Below are positions 40,404 to 52,929 of a stretch of 64,000 nucleotides of DNA, piece by piece; position 1 is the first letter of the stretch, and each line of letters opens with the position of its first letter. Both the position numbers and the translations under genes were made by a program. This stretch comes from Ipomoea triloba (taxonomy: Eukaryota > Streptophyta > Magnoliopsida > Solanales > Convolvulaceae): positions 24,754,229-24,818,228 of the forward strand of contig NC_044922.1 of the NCBI RefSeq assembly GCF_003576645.1, in the 5' to 3' direction. Under the pieces are notes generated by a model that saw only the letters and a program-made list of their open reading frames with translations, did no database searches and was not told the DNA's origin.

Positions 40404-40976
40404 AATAGTAATATCTCCATCAACGAAAATTTAAGTGGGATCTCTATTGATTATGCTAATCGTTTCATTTCAAAATGTTAAACTTTACTAGTAATATGTA
40501 AACAAACATATTTAAATTTTATGAAGATATTGTTTTTTAGTCTTTTTACATTTATCAGCTTATCAAAAAATTAATTTTACCAAACACTTTTAACATTTTT
40601 TCAGTTTCCAGCTTCTAGCTTATAGTTTTTCAGCTTTCAACTATCTTTTCAACTAGGTTTGCCAAACATAGTCCGATCCAGACTTGCCAAACACTTAAGG
40701 CTGCTGAGAAGATGAATAAAGAATACCGTTTGCTGAGAAGTGGAATAAAGAATACCGTGAGTTGAGAAGTGGAGTAAAGAATATCGTCTACTGAGAAGCG
40801 GAATACAAAATACCAACTGCTGAATAGTAGAATAAACAATATTTCCCGCTCAGAAACATAATATGTTCACTACTTGTTGCCTTCCTTAGTTGATAAAAGC
40901 AACGACGTGACCTTCTTCAAAGGAAGTTCACGTTCATCTTCTTCAATTAAAGAAGTTGATCAACAACGGTAGGTCT

Positions 40977-42799
40977 ACTTAATTAAGGTTTACTATTTGA
41001 ATCATTAAATACACTTCAACAATTGCCAGGTCTATATATATAACTGCACATACATGTATGTGCAGACACATACACATATATGTATGTATGAATAAGTAGA
41101 TGTGGTGAACATAATAAATGCTTTAATATATACATTTGTTAGATCTTTGATCATTTAGGTCAGTAACAAGAGGTGACACAAAATCCAAGAGCACTGGTTC
41201 TCCCCTTCGACCTCCGACCTCCGACATATAGAATAAACATATAGTATTCCCTCTGTTTCCGACATCAATAGAACATTTTATTTATTAACGGATAAAAATC
41301 CTTACCATACTTTAGTATCAGAACAAAGGATGAAATCCTTAGCACTTAGCAATAAAATATCATATCAAAAACGAATACATTTAGAAGTTATTGCGAGCAT
41401 ACATATAATATGTGCAGTCCAACTATCAGCTTAGGCTTTTAGTTGAGATAGAGCACATGCTTTAATTTGGTATCAGAGCCATGCAAAAGGTCATGGGTTC
41501 AAATCTCCGCATCATCCAAAAGAGAGACTTCTTGCTTGGAATTCATCGCACACGTTGAGGGGGCGTGTGTGCATAAATATAATATGTGCTGTCCAACTAT
41601 CAGCTTAGACTTTTAGTTGAGATGGAGCACATGTTTTAATTTGGTATCAGAGCCATGCAACCGCGTCACCAAAAAAAAAGACTTCCACGTGTTGCGTTTG
41701 GAATCCACTGGAAAATCTCCGCGTCACCCAAAAAAACTTTTAGTTGAGATGGAACACATGCTTTAATTTGGTATCAGAGCCATGCAACCTCGTCACCCAA
41801 AAAAAAAGAGACTTCCACGTGTTGCGTTTGGAATCCACTGGAATCCACCGCACACGTTGAGGGTGCGTGTGAGCATATATATAAGATGTGCAGTCCAACT
41901 ATCAGCTTAGACTTTTAGTTGAGATGGAGCACATGCTTTAATTGCTATATATCCGTTTAGATTGCTTAAAACACTGATGGAATTCGGTCATCGTCAAACT
42001 CGGTCAGCAACCTAAACGGATATATAGCTTCTAAATGTATTCGTTTCTGATATGATATTTTACTGCTAAGTGCTAAGGATTTATCCTTTGTTCTGATACT
42101 AAAGTATGGTAAGAATTTTTATCCTTTAATAAATAAAATGTTCTATTGATGTCAGAAACAGAGGGAATACCATATGTTTATTCTATATGTCGGAGGTCAG
42201 AGGGGAGAACCAGTGTATGAAGGAAAATATTTGAGCTCTGATACCAAATTAAAACATGTGCTCCATCTCAGCTAAAAGCCTAAGCTGATAGTTAGACTGC
42301 ACATATTATATTTATAATCACACGCCACCTCAACGTGTGCGGTGGAATCCAAGCCGCAACACGTGGAAATCTCTTTTTTTGGGTGACGCTGAGAGTCGAA
42401 CCCATGACCTTTTGCATGGCTCTGATACCATATGAAGGAAAGTATTTGATGATATATTATGTGAAATGCAGCAACATATATAGGGGAGATATTGCAGTTA
42501 CAGTAGACTTACTCTAATGGAGAATAAAGCTAACAACAAAGACTAAGACTAAGCAACGGATGAAGTATAATCCTTAATACAGTGCTCCTAGATTTTGTGC
42601 CACCTCTTGTTACTGACCTAGATGATCAAAGATCTAACAAATGTGTATATTAAAGCATTTATTATGTTCACCACATCTACTTATTCATACATACATATAT
42701 GTGTATGTGTCTGCACATACATGTATGTGCAGTTATATATATAGACCTGGCAATTGTTGAAGTGTATTTAATGATTCAAATAGTAAACCTTAATTAAGT
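40977..42799. repeat. Large compound palindrome
   Basis: Left arm 40977-41197 mirrors 42580-42799 (ACTTAATTAAGGTTTAC against GTAAACCTTAATTAAGT; the hairpin-like ACATACATGTATGTGCAG lies in both). Left 41197-41400 mirrors 42027-42215 (CGACCTCCGAC, TCAATAGAACATTTTATTTA, CTTAGCACTTAGCA). Between lie direct repeats of about 150-180 bp (41405-41945), each with GTCCAACTATCAGCTTAG and three with TGGTATCAGAGCCATGCAA, and a short hairpin at 41943-42028. The right arm has an extra unit at about 42216-42430 in the opposite orientation. No ORF. Confidence 0.85.
41405..41945 (+). repeat. Direct repeats carrying copia-type primer-binding-site words
   Basis: Units at about 41412, 41587, 41735 and 41886 share GTCCAACTATCAGCTTAG, TTTTAGTTGAGAT, GGAGCACATG and, in three of them, TTGGTATCAGAGCCATGCAA; several also share GAATCCACTGGAA and CACACGTTGAGGG. 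TGGTATCAGAGC is the usual primer-binding site complementary to initiator tRNA-Met in plant copia elements. An inverted unit lies at 42240-42430. Confidence 0.75.
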
Positions 42800-43700
42800 C
42801 TTTAATATGGGGCAATAAAGTTACTATTTTAATCTCTGAATTAAATTGAGAGAGTTGAACAAATTTTTAAGAGGTTATATAAACGATACATACATGTCAT
42901 GTATAAGAAACTCAATTGATGTTGAAGTAGTGTTGTTAATAATTCTAATAGTAGACCTTTATTAAGTCCTTAATATGGGATATTGAAATAACTGTCAAAG
43001 ATAAAAATCCAACTCTAAATATGATATTTAAGTGTGTAACATAACATTAAAGCGTTTTCAAACGAATTCAAATTTAAATTTTACATCAAACGATTTAATT
43101 TTGGGTCATACTATTTTAATCTCCGAATTAAATAGAGAGAGTTTTTTTTTTTTTTTTTGGAAATTTTAAATAGAGAGAGTTGAAAAGAAAAAACTTTATA
43201 TCAACTACATAAGTCATGTACAAAAAATTCAGTTTTCTAGTTTAAAAGAGTAGCTGTTTGGGAAGAAAGACATTCAATTGTCAAAGTGTTTTTAATGATT
43301 CAAATAGCAAACTTTAATTAAGTCCTTAATATTGGGGCACTTAATTAATATGGGACGGCAGTGAAGTCAACAGTCTAGACAAAAATTCAACTCTAAATTT
43401 AATATTTATGTGTGTCAGAGAACGTTAAAGTGATTGTAACGGATCCATATTTAAAACTTAAATCGAATAATGTTATATTAGTCATATTATATTAATCTTA
43501 TTATATTAATCTCAGAATGTTCTCAAAACAAATATTAATCTCAGAATTAAATGAAAAGAAATGAAAAACCTTTTAAAGTTTATATCAACTACAGGTCCTG
43601 TATATAAGAAATTCAAGTTAATTGTAACTTTATTTTCTTGAAGAGATAAAAAATTGGTGTTCACTAATATCTTGATAGTAATTTGAGCTGAGTATGCATG
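42750..43700. repeat. Diverged long tandem repeat
   Basis: Three related blocks start near 42770, 42940 and 43295, each with AATAGTA or AATAGCA, then a TTAATTAAGTC- or TTATTAAGTC-like phrase and TTAATATGGG. Two continue with CAACTCTAAAT, then ATTTATGTGTGT- or ATTTAAGTGTGT-like phrases and a CGAATTAAAT/GAATTAAAT segment with AGAGAGAG. Spacing is irregular. Confidence 0.55.
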
Positions 43701-44905
43701 TGAATTATTACACACTCATAATAAATATAAAATAACAATTGTATAGTATCACTGACAAGTTAAATGTTTAATTAATTGAATTGGAAGTTTAGAATATATC
43801 ATTTAAATATTTAATTGCACAAGGTTACGTAGTTATGGACTAGCTTATTTGGAGTATAAATAGATAATGTGTATTTTACACTTAATAATTACTTGACTAC
43901 TGGGAGAAAGCACATCATACAAAATACCATTACATATGTTTACAAATAAAAACTATGTTTCTTAATTAAATTAGAATTTACACCCCTTAATAGAGATATC
44001 ACATATCAATGTGAGTTAGAATTTGTGAGTCAAACCTAAACTATCATGCAATGGAACATATTAAATAAGGTCAAAATTTGTTTGACTTCAAAAAAGGAAA
44101 CCGCGTGAGTTAATCCATGGATTAATTATTTTTAAAAAGTAATGATAAGTGAATGATATCAAAATTGACAAAATGTTTTAGGAGATTACATACCTAACTC
44201 CTAACAAATCACTAATTAAATGAAACGATTAAATGATAAGGTAGAATGGTTTATCGAATTAATTCATGGGCGGGTCAACTCTATTTGACACTTCTACCCT
44301 TCAGTTTTATATTTATTATTAGTATTATTAAGGGACAATTGTATTTTTAATACTTAAGTTAATTATAAGTTTATAACTCAATAGTTAATGATATACATCC
44401 TTGGTTGTTCTACACATGCGCACACACTAAAGCATAACCTAACTTAATACTTGACGATCACATATATGATATGTATCTTAATTGGGCTGATTCCAGTACG
44501 AATGAGAATTAATCTGAGTATATATAGTACGGGTTTAAAAGTGTTTTATATAATTAGCGTCTACTCAAAACAACTCGTTCTGCACTCGTTCAAATAATTC
44601 TCGATCTCTACATGTAACCACACCACCACGTTTTACTTTACTGATTGCATAACCAAATTCTTGAATCTGTACTGTGTAATTCATATAGAGCTGAGGCAAA
44701 TCTTTGCTTGGAGCTGAGCAACAGAAATATTATCTTTTGTCAACAAAAAAACAAGTTCTAGCAATTTAAATTTTACGAAATTGCGAATTCTCTTGTTTAT
44801 TTTTAACGAAGCATTATATTGGAATATGAGTTTCTCGAAATTTTTGACTATTAATTAATATAAGTTAAATCAATTGTTCATGTTATTTTTAATTTACCCA
44901 TCGAC
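43701..44905. other. Intergenic sequence
   Basis: AT-rich, no gene, RNA gene or bounded repeat recognised. Confidence 0.5.
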
Positions 44906-44907
44906 TC

Positions 44908-44982
44908 AATAATAATAATAATAATAACAATAACAATAACAATAACAATAACAATAACAATAACAATAACAATAACAATAAC

Positions 44983-45024
<42 letters not shown>
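44908..45024. repeat. Compound AAT/AAC microsatellite
   Basis: (AAT)n, then about fourteen units of AACAAT-type, then (AAT)n again to 45024. Further AAT/AAC runs lie at 45389-45513. Confidence 0.95.
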
Positions 45025-45026
<2 letters not shown>

Positions 45027-45084
45027 TGTACAAACTTAATGCATAACTTTCACAAGTTAGACACATTAATCCCTCAGTCGTTAT

Positions 45085-45320
45085 ACCGTCATGATACTGC
45101 AGTTGTGTTGAACTGTTATTGTAGTTGTGTTGAACTGATATTGCAGTTGTGTTGAAAGGGAACTGCAATTGCGCGTAAAAGATACCGTTTCATCCGTTGT
45201 GTTGAACTGATACTGCAGTTGTGTTGACGGATGAAACGACCTCTGTTTCACGCAACTGCAGTTCCCTTTCAACACAACTACAATATCAGTCATGACCATG
45301 GTCCACAATGCATTGCCTGG
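45085..45320. mobile_element. Foldback element related to the 29178 Mutator-like family
   Basis: Inverted arms: 45133-45176 (CTGATATTGCAGTTGTG, AAGGGAACTGCAATTGCG) mirrors 45250-45291 (CGCAACTGCAGTTCCCTTTC, CAACTACAATATCAG). The motif GCAGTTGTGTTGAACTG recurs four times, and the right end has ACCATGGTCCACAATGCAT. The AACTGCAGTTGTGTTGAA words and the GGTCCAC end are shared with the element at 29178-29787. Confidence 0.6.
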
Positions 45321-45475
45321 ATTCATCGACTTCTTTGAGATCAAATCTCCATCATGAGCAGAAATTAATAAAAATAACATTAATAATAATTTAATAATAA
45401 TAACAATAACAATACTAATACTAATAATAATAGCAATAACAACAACAACAACAACAATAATAATAATAATAAGAA

Positions 45476-45514
<39 letters not shown>

Positions 45515-45515
<1 letters not shown>

Positions 45516-46191
45516 CTATGGATGCTGAGTTCAATGCCCTCCTGCAAAATCAGACTTGGTCATTAGTTCCATTTGTAGAGACAATGAATGTAATAGGGAG
45601 TAAATGGGTGTATCGCATAAAATGAAAATCTGATGGTTCTATCGACCGGTACAAAGCCCGTCTGGTTGCCAAAGGGTTCAACCAGATTCCAGGCATTGAC
45701 CACCTTGAGACATATAGCCCTGTGGTCAAACCGGCTACAATTCGGCTCTTATTAGCTTTTGCCATCTCCAACAAATGGACCATGAGGCAACTAGATGTCC
45801 ATAATGCACTCCTAAATGGACACATTTCTAAGGACATCTACATGCGGCAGCCCCCGAGTTATGTTGATCCTACCTACCCTACTCATGTCTGCAAGCTTTA
45901 GCGGTCATTATATGGCCTCAAACAGGCTCCTCGCACTTGGTTCACAAGGCTTCATAATTATTTGGTTCAAGTAGGGTTTCGTCCGTAAAAAATGGACCTC
46001 TCGATGTTTATTTACATTTCTGGACAGGTTCGCCTCTACATTCTAGTCTACGCCGATGACATTCTTATACTGGGGAATGATGCCGCACAGGTGGAGTCTA
46101 TGCTTATTGAACTTGCTTCAACGTTCAAAATTCGTGACCTTGGCAAGCCCCACTTCTTTCTCGGTGTTGAAGCCATCTACACCGTAGATAT

Positions 46192-46227
<36 letters not shown>

Positions 46228-47590
46228 NNNNNNNNNNNNNNNNNNNNNNNNNNNNNNNNNNNNNNNNNNNNNNNNNNNNNNNNNNNNNNNNNNNNNNNNN
46301 NNNNNNNNNNNNNNNNNNNNNNNNNNNNNNNNNNNNNNNNNNNNNNNNNNNNNNNNNNNNNNNNNNNNNNNNNNNNNNNNNNNNNNNNNNNNNNNNNNNN
46401 NNNNNNNNNNNNNNNNNNNNNNNNNNNNNNNNNNNNNNNNNNNNNNNNNNNNNNNNNNNNNNNNNNNNNNNNNNNNNNNNNNNNNNNNNNNNNNNNNNNN
46501 NNNNNNNNNNNNNNNNNNNNNNNNNNNNNNNNNNNNNNNNNNNNNNNNNNNNNNNNNNNNNNNNNNNNNNNNNNNNNNNNNNNNNNNNNNNNNNNNNNNN
46601 NNNNNNNNNNNNNNNNNNNNNNNNNNNNNNNNNNNNNNNNNNNNNNNNNNNNNNNNNNNNNNNNNNNNNNNNNNNNNNNNNNNNNNNNNNNNNNNNNNNN
46701 NNNNNNNNNNNNNNNNNNNNNNNNNNNNNNNNNNNNNNNNNNNNNNNNNNNNNNNNNNTATTTTTTTTTTTTTTTTTTTTTTTTTTTTGTCTCAACACCG
46801 CTATATGACTGAATTACTCCGCAAAGTAGGAATGGACTCCTGCAAATCACTTGCTACACCAATGACGTCCGCAACGTTGATCGCTTCTGATGAGTCACCG
46901 ATTTTGGATGATCCCACAATTTATCGTCAGCTAGTTGGATCGCTAATGTATTTGCTTATAACTGGCCCAGACTTGTCATTTGCTGTCAACTGGCTGTGCC
47001 AGTTCATGCATAACCCGAAGCAAGACAATTGGACCGCACTTAAACGTGTCTTGCGGTACATCAAAGGTACTCTGCACCTTGGTCTTCGCCTAATAGCTTC
47101 GTCGTCACTAGTGGTCCATGCTTTCTTTGACTCCAGTTGGGCCGGCTGCTCAATTGACCGGAAGTCTACTACTGGCTATGTTGTGTTTCTGGGTCCCAAC
47201 TTGGTCTCGTGGTCTTCCAGAAAGCAACGGACCGTGACCCGTTCCTCAACCGAAGCTAAGTATAAAGCACTTACAGATATATCTACCGAGGTCGTATGGA
47301 TTCAGTCTCTTCTTCGAGATCTGGGATTACATTGTTCCACCACACCGGTACTTTGGTGCGACAACCTCGATGCAACCTATCTCGGTTCAAACCCAGTGTT
47401 TCATGCATGGACTAAGCATGTCGAAGTTGATTATCACTTCGTCCGTGATAAGGTCTCGACTGGAGCTCTTAAAGTTAACTCCGTTTCCACGCATGATCAA
47501 CTAGCGGATATCTTCACCAAATCTTCAACCTCTCGGTTCGATGACCTTGGTTTCAAGCTTGGCGTTGTTCAATGTCCACCGTCCGCTTGA
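45515..47590 (+). pseudogene. Ty1/copia pol remnant (RT and RNase H)
   Basis: Reads MDAEFNALLQNQTWSLVPF, GSKWVYRIK, KARLVAKGFNQIPGIDHLETYSPVVKP, RQLDVHNALLNG, SLYGLKQAPRTWF, then the RT core YADDILIL, a 531-N gap within poly-T, SQHRYMTELLRKVGMD, the RNase H region (WAGCSIDRKSTTGYVVFLG, SWSSRKQRTVTRSSTEAKY) and ADIFTKSS. In-frame stops at 45623, 45899 and 45986 kill it. The 5' half (gag, protease, integrase) is missing; coding starts abruptly after an AAT microsatellite. The poly-T/N insert falls where the protein should run directly from FFLGVEAI to LSQHRYM, so it is an insertion or an assembly error, not coding. Confidence 0.9.
46194..46788. other. Poly-T-flanked assembly gap
   Basis: T-run at 46194-46227, N at 46228-46758, then TA and a T-run to 46788. 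It interrupts a copia RT gene. Unknown content. Confidence 0.95.
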
Positions 47591-47596
47591 GGGGGG

Positions 47597-47732
47597 TGTA
47601 TTAGGCAGTTAGTTCTCATGCTAGTTAGTGCTATTCTTTAAGTTCTTTCCAATTAGTGTGCTAGCCTATATATATATATAAATACTGTTTATCCTCTTCA
47701 ATGAATAATAGAATACATATTTTATTTCCTCA
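47597..47732 (+). mobile_element. Copia 3' LTR
   Basis: Follows the polypurine tract GAGGGGGG (47589-47596) just after the pol stop. Begins TGTATTAGGCAG, has a TATA stretch at about 47667-47682, an AATGAATAATAGAATA poly(A)-like region and ends CTCA. About 136 bp, short for copia but not unusual. No matching 5' LTR in the window. Confidence 0.7.
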
Positions 47733-48118
47733 ACCATTACCATGGGTAATTACTGGGAGTCCTAAAATGTTCCAAATCCTATATGCCGTCTCCTCCTGCT
47801 GCGGACACAAACAACAAAACAATGAACATGCATCAATGTTTACCGTTGAGAGTTTATTTATTTATTTATTTATTTTTGTCATAATTGAAGAACCTAATTG
47901 ACCAATTTTCTTTAATGGTGTGCTTGGAAACCATGAAAATGACTTGGAAAATGTTTTTTAGAAAATAAGTCATTTTTCAGAAAATATTTTAATTTCCCGT
48001 GTTTGGTTGCATTCTAGAAAACTGTCGGTGTGTTTGGTTCATTTTCAAAAAAATAAGCAGAATTGTATAATTAAACATTTTAATGCTTTTGTTTAGAATA
48101 TAACATTTATACTAGTAC

Positions 48119-48151
<33 letters not shown>

Positions 48152-48483
48152 GTGGTAGTATGGTAGTGTCATGGTGGTGGTGGTAGTGGTGTCATGTGAA
48201 TATGTGATGGTGGTGGTGTAGTGTTGGTGTGAAAATTGAAAAAGTAAGTTAAATAACTTCCTCCAAAAAAAAGTGGAAGTTATTTCCAAAAGAACGAGAT
48301 TATTTTATATTGACCAAATATTTATTTTCCTTTGACTCACATTTTTCAACCTTTACCAAACACTGAAAATCCAAGAAATCATTTTTTTAGTTTTCAAACG
48401 CACCCAAAATTTTTTCAACTAGTGAGAAAAAAAAAACACAAAAAAGTTTACATAAAAAGTAGAAGAGTTAGGTTTTGTGGGTT
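47733..48483. other. Intergenic region
   Basis: Contains (TTTA)n at 47857-47874, (TAA)n at about 48119-48151 and GTGGTGGT-rich sequence at 48172-48225. Phrases GTGTTTGGTT and GAAAATAAGTCATTTTTC suggest an old MITE at about 47915-48410, but borders are unclear. Confidence 0.4.
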
Positions 48484-48796
48484 TAATGGAAATTGGTGAA
48501 CATATACACACCCAATGAGTCAATGACAATGAGCCGTTGGGAAAGTGTACCCAGTGAGCCGTTGTAAAAGCGCAGTGAAAGTGCAGTGGCAAATTGGATA
48601 TTAATTACATTGGGAGGGGCAGTGTAGTCACGCTACCAACAGTGAAACGGACAAAATTTGAATTGAATTTCACATCTTAAAAACCCAACTCCACATGCTC
48701 GGATCCTTTCCTTTCAAATCGCTCCACACAATCTCTGTGTTCAACGGATTTCCTAGAGAGAGAAAGAGAAGTGAGAGAGAGCGGGGGAGGAGGAGG
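48484..48796 (+). promoter_or_regulatory. ROPGAP upstream region and leader
   Basis: Immediately upstream of the ROPGAP ATG, ending in a GA-rich leader (GAGAGAGAAAGAGAAG, 48751-48790). The block from 48484 is the one duplicated at 37195-37500, and its conserved order suggests it holds the promoter and 5' UTR. An in-frame upstream ATG at 48695 lies inside the leader; it is absent from the duplicate, so the ATG at 48797 is preferred. Confidence 0.55.
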
Positions 48797-51700
48797 ATGA
48801 CGGGGATGGTAATGGTGACGAGAGGCGGCGGTTGCGGCGGCGGCGGCGGCAACGGCGGCGTTGTGAGTGGTCGGAGCTCACACGGTGGCTCCGACGAGCA
48901 AAACCAGCAGCAGCTCTCGCTGTTGGATTTTCTCCTGGCGGCGCTGAGGAAGTCGATGGTGTCGTGCCGGGTGCACCGGCACGAAGAGGTGATGTCCACC
49001 GTTCATGCCATGGAGATCGGGTGGCCCACGAACGTCCAGCACATCACCCACGTCACTTTCGACCGCTTTCATGGCTTTCTGGGCCTTCCTGTTGAGTTCG
49101 AAGTTGAAATCCCCTGTAGAGTTCCCAGTGCAAGGTTTGTCAACAAACCTTATCCTCACCATATATTTAATTTTTTTAATCCCCTAATTTCAAATTTTTC
49201 TGCTCATGTCTCTTTCCTTTTCCTGCAAATCCGCCGCTATCTGTCTCCGTTTTAGTCTTAGATCTGACGTCCACCACACATAATTCTGCTTAAGTTGAAA
49301 TTTTGGTAAAATTCAACCTAATTTAGGTATATTGGTAGGGTGATTGATTCTTAAAAAGGTAAATATTCTCTCTCACTAATTGATCGGAAGAAATTTTCGG
49401 AGGATAATTGTAAAGTTATAAAGTGAACTTTTAAGTCCAGAGAAGTCAGAATCTTCAACAGTTAAAGACATGTGTGTCTTCATGTATCTCCATTTAGATG
49501 CCATTAGAGAAACTAATAAGGTAGTAATAGTATTTATTATCCTCTGAGACAGGCTAAAACTTTTTGATGTAAAGATTTACCTAAATAAAACTGCAAGAGT
49601 ATTTTAGATTCTTAGAACTACTTGCACTGATGAGGTTATGTCTTACCTTACCATAAGTCCAACCAGGTGAGAATTTTTTCATGAATTCTCCTTTTGGGAC
49701 AAAGCCCGAAATGGTTGGTTTTCTGTCATAATCCAAAATCTAACCACCCAAAAGAAAGTTGTATTCTTTACTCAGTTGTATTAATGGCTAAGATGACAAC
49801 CTTTGCTGCATTGAAGTAGTTCAGTTGGTTGGGAGTCAATGCAAGTGTGCACTGCACCTGCTTCCCTTCATTTCAATAAAGTGGTGGGGAAGGTAGTTTC
49901 CCTATCTTCCATATAATAATACAACTGTAAAGACTAAAGTGTTATGAATTTTAGGACTTTAGTCTTTATATTTGGCAGTGATGGGTAATCAATCCTACAG
50001 TACTTTGCATGTGCGGCCTGGGTACTCTTACTATATTTGTAGCATGGAACTGTGTCTGAAGAAAATCAAAATCAATGTCTCTATAATTATCAATTGAATT
50101 TAATTAAAAATTAACATTTGGTGTTCTAAATCTCCTAGAAGTTATATTAAGTACTTTCTATAAACACCTATTGGTGTATATTAACAAAAATGGCTTCCAA
50201 ATTTTGTTTTATTTATTTTTAATGTTTTTATAAATGTCATTGTTTATTTCAAATTCATTTTAATGTGTGTGTATAGATATAACATGTATACTATACATTA
50301 TAATATACTATATTTTTTTGTTTCTTTATACATTAATGGTTTTATGGATAATTTATAGTTTCAAATGATTTGAAATGTCTAATGCCCAAGTAAATACCAG
50401 TTGATTTTTGAAAAAAAAAAAAGAAAAAATGAAAAACAAAAATTAATTTTTCCATTTCTATATTTGCATACTTGATATATATAATTTTATGATTAAAAAA
50501 ATGTGAGATTTTTTTTTTCCAAAAAAATAGTGTTCTGATAGAATAGCGGATCATCAAGATATATACCATGGTGAACTTGTTTCTTTTAAATTAATAGAAG
50601 ATTTTGTTTTTTGGCAATAGGTTGTTTAGACAACCCCAGTTGGGGTAACCAAATTAAATAAATAATTCTAAATGAAACATATATATTTTTCTAATACTAA
50701 ATACCATAATACTGTTTTCTTATACAACTTAATTATGGTATTTGAAAGAAGAAAAAGAAATAATAAAGGGTGCTTGCAAAATAATCACAGAAGAATATAA
50801 TTATTTACATATTTTGCATTATTTTAGTTTTATGGATTATAAATTGAAATGAAAGAATTATAATCCTATCATGCCTGGGCACCACTAATGATTTTTTAGT
50901 TTAGTCATGAAGTATGTAGAACTAGACTTAAAAAGTACCACTTTGCTACCCTCTGAATAAGACACCAAGGTAAACTTCCCAGTCTAGAATGGCTTTAGGG
51001 GTAACTGATACAAGTCAATGCTTACTTCTCAAATAACAGCCCTTCTACACTACTTTTCATATTCTTGATTCTTGAGCTTCTGAAAATTTTGCTCTTGGAA
51101 TTTATTTGTACTTAAAGCTGACTGCAAAAGTATAAATAGATTTGTTAATATTAAGTAAATTATTAAATTGCGTTTATGTCCTGTTAATGAACTTCAGCGT
51201 AACAGTATCTTTGTTGATCGTGCTAATCTTTTTGCACATAATATTGCAGCGTGAGTGTCTTTGGTGTCTCAGCAGAATCAATGCAGTGCTCATATGATAC
51301 CAGGGGCAATAGTGTCCCGACCATTCTCTTGTTGATGCAAGAACGTTTGTATACGCAAGATGGTCTGAAGGTAAGCGGAATGTTTGTATAATCTTCATTA
51401 GAATTGAAAGTATTTTTCTTAAAATATATATTGCATAGGAGTACTTGTAGAACAGAAAGTAGAATGTGAAAGATTACTCATACAAACTTCCTGGATGAAT
51501 TGTATAGGCAGAAGGCATTTTCAGAATAAACCCGGAGAATAGCCAGGAGGAGCATGTAAGGGACCAACTAAATAGAGGCATTGTGCCAGTTGACATTGAT
51601 GTACATTGTTTAGCGGGTCTTATCAAAGCCTGGTTTCGTGAGCTCCCATCAGGTGTGCTAGATGGACTTTCTCCTGAGCAGGTTTTGCAATGCAATACGG

Positions 51701-52549
51701 AGGAGCAGTTTGTTGAGCTAGTGAAACAATTAAAACCAACTGAAACTGCATTGCTCAATTGGGCAATTGATCTAATGGCTGACGTAGTTGAGCAAGAGGA
51801 ATTCAACAAAATGAATGCCCGAAATATCGCTATGGTTTTTGCTCCAAATATGACTCAGGTATGTTGGTGAATGATTCCATTGTTTATAAATTTGAAACTT
51901 GTGTACGTTATGGTGTTGACAATTGACTTCTTGTTGTGGCCAGATGTCTGATCCACTGACCGCCTTAATGCACGCTGTCCAAGTGATGAATTTGCTGAAG
52001 ACCATGATAACAAAAACCCTGCGAGAGCGTGTGGAGGCATCGGGAGGATACTCGCCCATGTCATCTCATTCATCTGATGGGGGGCAAACTGATCAGGACT
52101 GTGACACGCAACAAGAAGTCGAGAGTAGCTGTGGATCAGCAGGACCAGCATCAGACGACGATGAGCAACCTCACTATGGCTACAGCAGCGAAGACCGAGA
52201 CGAAGTTGAGTCATTGAGCGAGATAGAAGACTGCTTCTTGCGACAATTGGACGAGAATGAGAGCGCAAAGAATGGATTCCGGAAACAGCTCGAAGGAATC
52301 TTGTGCAGAGATCTTGTTAGTCCCAGCAATGGCCCAACCTTGATGATTTGCAACTCTTCTTTTTCGTTTTCTGATAGTAAAGTGGGGAGTTCCGGTTTGA
52401 GCACAAGTGACGGGGAGGAGGACTCACGAGCAAGTTCCGTGGCACTGGGGCCTAAGGTTGATGTGCACAGATTACCCGAAGTCTGTAGAAGCTCTAACGA
52501 AGACAACACGATAGAATCTACTGGTGCAGTACAGCCAGAGTGCTCCTAA
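48797..52549 (+). CDS. ROPGAP: CRIB-domain ROP GTPase-activating protein (RopGAP)
   Basis: Complete four-exon gene: 48797-49134, 51250-51370, 51508-51858, 51944-52549 (TAA), predicted 471 aa, usual for plant RopGAPs. Residues 8-30 are Gly-rich, and 41-60 hold the LLDFLLAALRKSMVSC block. The CRIB motif is about 73-100 (IGWPTNVQHITHVTFDRFHGFLGLP). The RhoGAP domain is about 118-300, with the arginine finger in EGIFRI (R159) and NARNIAMVFAPNMTQ. The C-terminal 170 residues are acidic and Ser-rich. CRIB binds active ROP and RhoGAP speeds GTP hydrolysis, switching off ROP signals that shape polar growth and stress responses. Intron 1 is 2.1 kb and AT-rich. All junctions are GT-AG in frame. Nothing broken. 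Confidence 0.95.
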
Positions 52550-52929
52550 TGTAACTGTGTGATCACTAGTATTTAGGATTTTTTTTACCCCTCTACCATT
52601 CACAAATATACTGTTGGTAGTGAACTAACGGTTGATATTGTAAATTGGCTGGCATGACCTGCTTTGCTTGTGATTGATCATCTGATGGTGCATAGGGTTC
52701 AGTTTAGGGCTGAACTTGTATGTGTAATGTGTTAGTTATTCTTCATTTTCAGTTTAGGGCTGAACTTGTATGTGTTAGCTAATCATCATTTTGAGTAACA
52801 AAGGATTTCTATGCTCAAACTGAATATCTTTGATTTATAGCCAATTAAATTTGAACCAGATCTTTGATATATTAGTTTTTTGTTTTTTATTTTTATTTTT
52901 TTTATTTTAAATTTTTGGGTTCAACATAA
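52550..52929. other. ROPGAP 3' UTR region
   Basis: Includes a short direct repeat, CAGTTTAGGGCTGAACTTGT, at about 52699 and 52749. Then an AT-rich run. No gene. Confidence 0.55.

Noticed and set aside
41465..41520. tRNA-like box GGTTCAAATCTC next to TGGTATCAGAGCC
   Set aside because: Does not form a tRNA cloverleaf; better explained as primer-binding-site-bearing repeat units.
45992..47590. A 532-residue continuous frame over the copia region
   Set aside because: It exists only because N and poly-T are read through; the true pol has earlier stops and the gap is of unknown content.
48119..48230. Repeated TGGTGG motifs resembling an array
   Set aside because: Simple-sequence repeat, no spacer structure; not CRISPR.
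48695..48796. In-frame upstream ATG extending RopGAP by 34 residues
   Set aside because: Falls in the GA-rich leader, gives a charged low-complexity extension, and is absent from the duplicated leader at 37.4 kb.
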